Origin: Acidobacteriota bacterium | GTDB lineage: Bacteria > Acidobacteriota > Polarisedimenticolia > J045 | Direction of reading: 5' to 3' | Length of the DNA: 6,204 nucleotides | Assembly (NCBI GenBank): GCA_027064265.1 | Contig: JAMOQA010000549.1 | Span: forward strand, 1 to 6,204 | Shown: positions 4,531-6,204 of the stretch, in pieces | Layout: each line of letters starts with the position of its first letter | How positions within the stretch are numbered: the first letter of the stretch is position 1 | Notes under the pieces: model-generated | What the model was told of the DNA's origin: nothing | Seen by the model: the letters and a program-made list of their open reading frames with translations, nothing else | The model's database searches: none | Position numbers and translations under genes: made by a program

Positions 4531-6204
4531 CACTCACCTCCCTTCGCCGGGGCCGCGGCCTCGCCGTCGGCGCCCTCCTTCGAGAGCGCGTCGAGGCGGG
4601 CCTGGATCTCCCGCTCGATCAGGTCGAACGCCTTCTTGAACTGGGGCGGCACCTGGGCCTTCTGCTGGCCCATCCGCTCGAGGGCCTGCTCGAGGCGGGC
4701 CCGGTCGGTGGACTTCCGGATCTCCTTGACCTGGTTCCACAGCGCCTGCTTCGCCTGGGGCGGCAGGCCGGCGAGCTCGGGCGGCATCTCCTCGGCCTTC
4801 GTCCCGGCCTTCCGGTAGTACAGCCCGACCGTGCGGTTCTCCTTGGTCAGGTACTGTTTCGCCACGCGCTTGACGTCGTCGGCGGTGACGGCGAGGGTCT
4901 TCTCCGCCCAGTCGTTGATGTAGGTCCAGTCGCCGAGCCCGTCGTAGTAGAGGAGCTGGAGCATCAGGAAGAACGGGTTCTGCAGCCGCCGGTAGGCGCC
5001 CGCCGTGATCTGGTTCTTCACCTTCTGGAGTTCCTCGTCGGGGATCGGTTCCTCGACGATCTTCCGCAGCTCCTCGTACCAGGCCTCTTCGAGCTGCTCG
5101 GGGGTCGCGTCTCCCTTGGCCTCGGCGCCGAAGGAGAAGTAGCCGGCCCACTTCTGGGAGTTCTGCATCGCGTACGCGCTGGTGGCGATCCCCTGGTCGA
5201 GGACCAGCGACCTGTAGAGCCGGCCCGAGCGGCCGTTCAGCAGGTTGGCCAGCACGTCGAGGGCGTAGGAGTCCTCGTGGCGGAACGGCACCGTGTGGTA
5301 GCGGACCTCCACCTGGGGCTGGCAGTCGCACTCGGCGACCATCCGCTTCTCGGCGAGCTGGGGCATCTCGAGGGTGACGACGTCCGGCGTCTCCTTCGTG
5401 CTGCGCGGGATCCGGCCGAAGTACTTCTTCGCCAGCCGCTTGACCTCGTCGGGGTCGAAGTTGCCGACGATGGCGGCGGTCAGGTTGTTCGGCCGGTAGA
5501 ACGTCTCGAAGTAGTCGTCCGCGTCCTTCTTGCTGATGACGACCAGGTCCGACGGCCACCCGATCACCGGCCAGTGGTACGGGTGGGACTGCCAGAACAT
5601 CGCGTCGAACAGTTCGTCGAACTTGCCGGTCGGGGTCGACTCGGTGCGGAGGCGCCGTTCCTCGTGGACGACGTCCCGCTCGGAGTAGAACTCGCGGAAG
5701 ACCGGCTCGTAGAGGCGGTCCGACTCCATCCAGAACCACAGCTCCAGCTTGTTCGCCGGGACCGTGATGAAGTAGACCGTCATGTCCTGGTTGGTGAAGG
5801 CGTTCATCCCCGAGCCGCCGGCCTTCGTGTAGACCTGGTCGAACTCGTCCTTGACCATGTTCGCCCGCTGCTCGTCCACGAGCTCCTGGAACTTCTTCTT
5901 CAGCTCGACCAGCTCGGGCGGGAAGTTCTTCGGGTCGTACGGGTCGTCGATCTCGCCGCGGCGGTACTTCGCCCGCAGCTCCCGGTAGATCTTCCGGATC
6001 TGCTGCTGGATCTTCTCCTGCTCGTCGATGATCCGGAGGTCCTTCTCGATGTCCTTCGTCCCGATCCTCTTCGTGCCCTTGAACATCATGTGCTCGAGGA
6101 GGTGGGTGAGGCCGGTGATCCCCTCGCGCTCGTTGGACGAGCCGACGTGGGCCACCCAGCCGGCGGACACCGTGGTGACGTCCGGCTTCTGGACGAGGAG
6201 GAAC
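4530..6204 (-). CDS. M16 family zinc metallopeptidase, catalytic subunit (N-terminus outside window)
   Basis: Partial: 557 residues are visible, and the frame is still open at the window edge, so the start and any signal peptide are missing. GTG codons near 6170 are internal. The zinc motif HxxEH is intact as HLLEH at visible residues 34-38 (codons 6104-6090), within G-TGLTHLLEHMMFKGT. The third ligand is probably Glu182 in ERDVVHEE (175-182), by alignment with pitrilysin. The gap between His38 and Glu182 is 144 residues against about 77 in pitrilysin, because a charged helical insertion occupies roughly 50-125. NAFTNQDMTVYF (134-145) resumes the M16 fold. The M16_C domain follows (about 220-460), with GRSGRLYRSLV (324-334) and TSAYA (341-345). 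A charged helical tail of about 90 residues (465-557) exceeds the usual M16B end. It shares TGATG with the downstream zinc-less partner. Expected periplasmic peptide/protein hydrolysis; substrate unknown. Confidence 0.95.
   Translation of the reverse strand, partial: FLLVQKPDVTTVSAGWVAHVGSSNEREGITGLTHLLEHMMFKGTKRIGTKDIEKDLRIIDEQEKIQQQIRKIYRELRAKYRRGEIDDPYDPKNFPPELVELKKKFQELVDEQRANMVKDEFDQVYTKAGGSGMNAFTNQDMTVYFITVPANKLELWFWMESDRLYEPVFREFYSERDVVHEERRLRTESTPTGKFDELFDAMFWQSHPYHWPVIGWPSDLVVISKKDADDYFETFYRPNNLTAAIVGNFDPDEVKRLAKKYFGRIPRSTKETPDVVTLEMPQLAEKRMVAECDCQPQVEVRYHTVPFRHEDSYALDVLANLLNGRSGRLYRSLVLDQGIATSAYAMQNSQKWAGYFSFGAEAKGDATPEQLEEAWYEELRKIVEEPIPDEELQKVKNQITAGAYRRLQNPFFLMLQLLYYDGLGDWTYINDWAEKTLAVTADDVKRVAKQYLTKENRTVGLYYRKAGTKAEEMPPELAGLPPQAKQALWNQVKEIRKSTDRARLEQALERMGQQKAQVPPQFKKAFDLIEREIQARLDALSKEGADGEAAAPAKGGE
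4534..4544 (-). promoter_or_regulatory. Ribosome binding site for the M16 partner subunit
   Basis: Minus-strand AAGGGAGGTGA is a near-perfect Shine-Dalgarno sequence lying in the last codons of the upstream gene. GGAGG is six bases from the ATG at 4530 but only three from the GTG at 4533, which favours the ATG. With the TGATG junction this points to coupled translation and balanced amounts of the two subunits. Confidence 0.8.

Noticed and set aside
3008..4537. Long minus-strand frame in another phase over the M16 partner gene (also 4534-5739 over the zinc gene)
   Set aside because: Arg/Pro/Gly-rich shadow frames of high-GC genes; the true frames carry a signal peptide and conserved M16 blocks.
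2959..4818. 619-codon open frame on the plus strand, antisense to both M16 genes
   Set aside because: It is the mirror frame of strongly G/C-ending codons. It is Arg/Leu/Gly/Val-rich without any family signature and overlaps genes with clear M16 motifs.

Overview
The window looks like chromosome of a high-GC, Gram-negative (diderm) bacterium. An RND-type efflux transporter and its outer-membrane lipoprotein imply two membranes. The codons of the minus-strand genes are almost all G- or C-ending. Paired M16 zinc-peptidase genes of this layout are common in lineages such as Acidobacteriota and Myxococcota/Desulfobacterota-like bacteria, but that placement is inference and no marker gene is present.

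Layout. Positions 1-861 (+) hold the C-terminal 286 residues of a hydrophobe/amphiphile-efflux (HAE1, AcrB/MexB-like) RND transporter whose start lies outside the window. An ATGA overlap joins it to 858-2282 (+), a complete OprM/NodT-type outer-membrane efflux lipoprotein. Together they form the distal part of a tripartite drug-efflux operon; the periplasmic adaptor is presumably upstream. Positions 2283-3015 form a non-coding stretch of about 730 bp between convergent operons. Its first ~375 bp show nothing I can assign. Positions 2661-2890 are two exact-length (115 bp) tandem copies of a strongly palindromic element. Positions 2921-2957 are a clear intrinsic terminator for the minus-strand operon.

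On the minus strand, 6204-4530 is a 5'-truncated M16 zinc peptidase with an intact HxxEH motif. A TGATG stop/start overlap joins it to 4530-3016, an exported M16 protein in which every zinc-site position is replaced. This is the classic catalytic/non-catalytic M16B subunit pair, expected to form a periplasmic heterodimeric protease.

The most interesting signal is the tandem 115-bp element. The two copies differ at 17 positions. Six of these differences are three double, pairing-preserving substitutions, one more is a G-C/G-U exchange, and several others fall in loops. The copy nearer the minus operon carries GTAG at the foot of outward-facing hairpins at both ends, a layout resembling REP/BIME elements mobilised by RAYT transposases. 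No RAYT gene is in the window. The family identity and any RNA function are inference.
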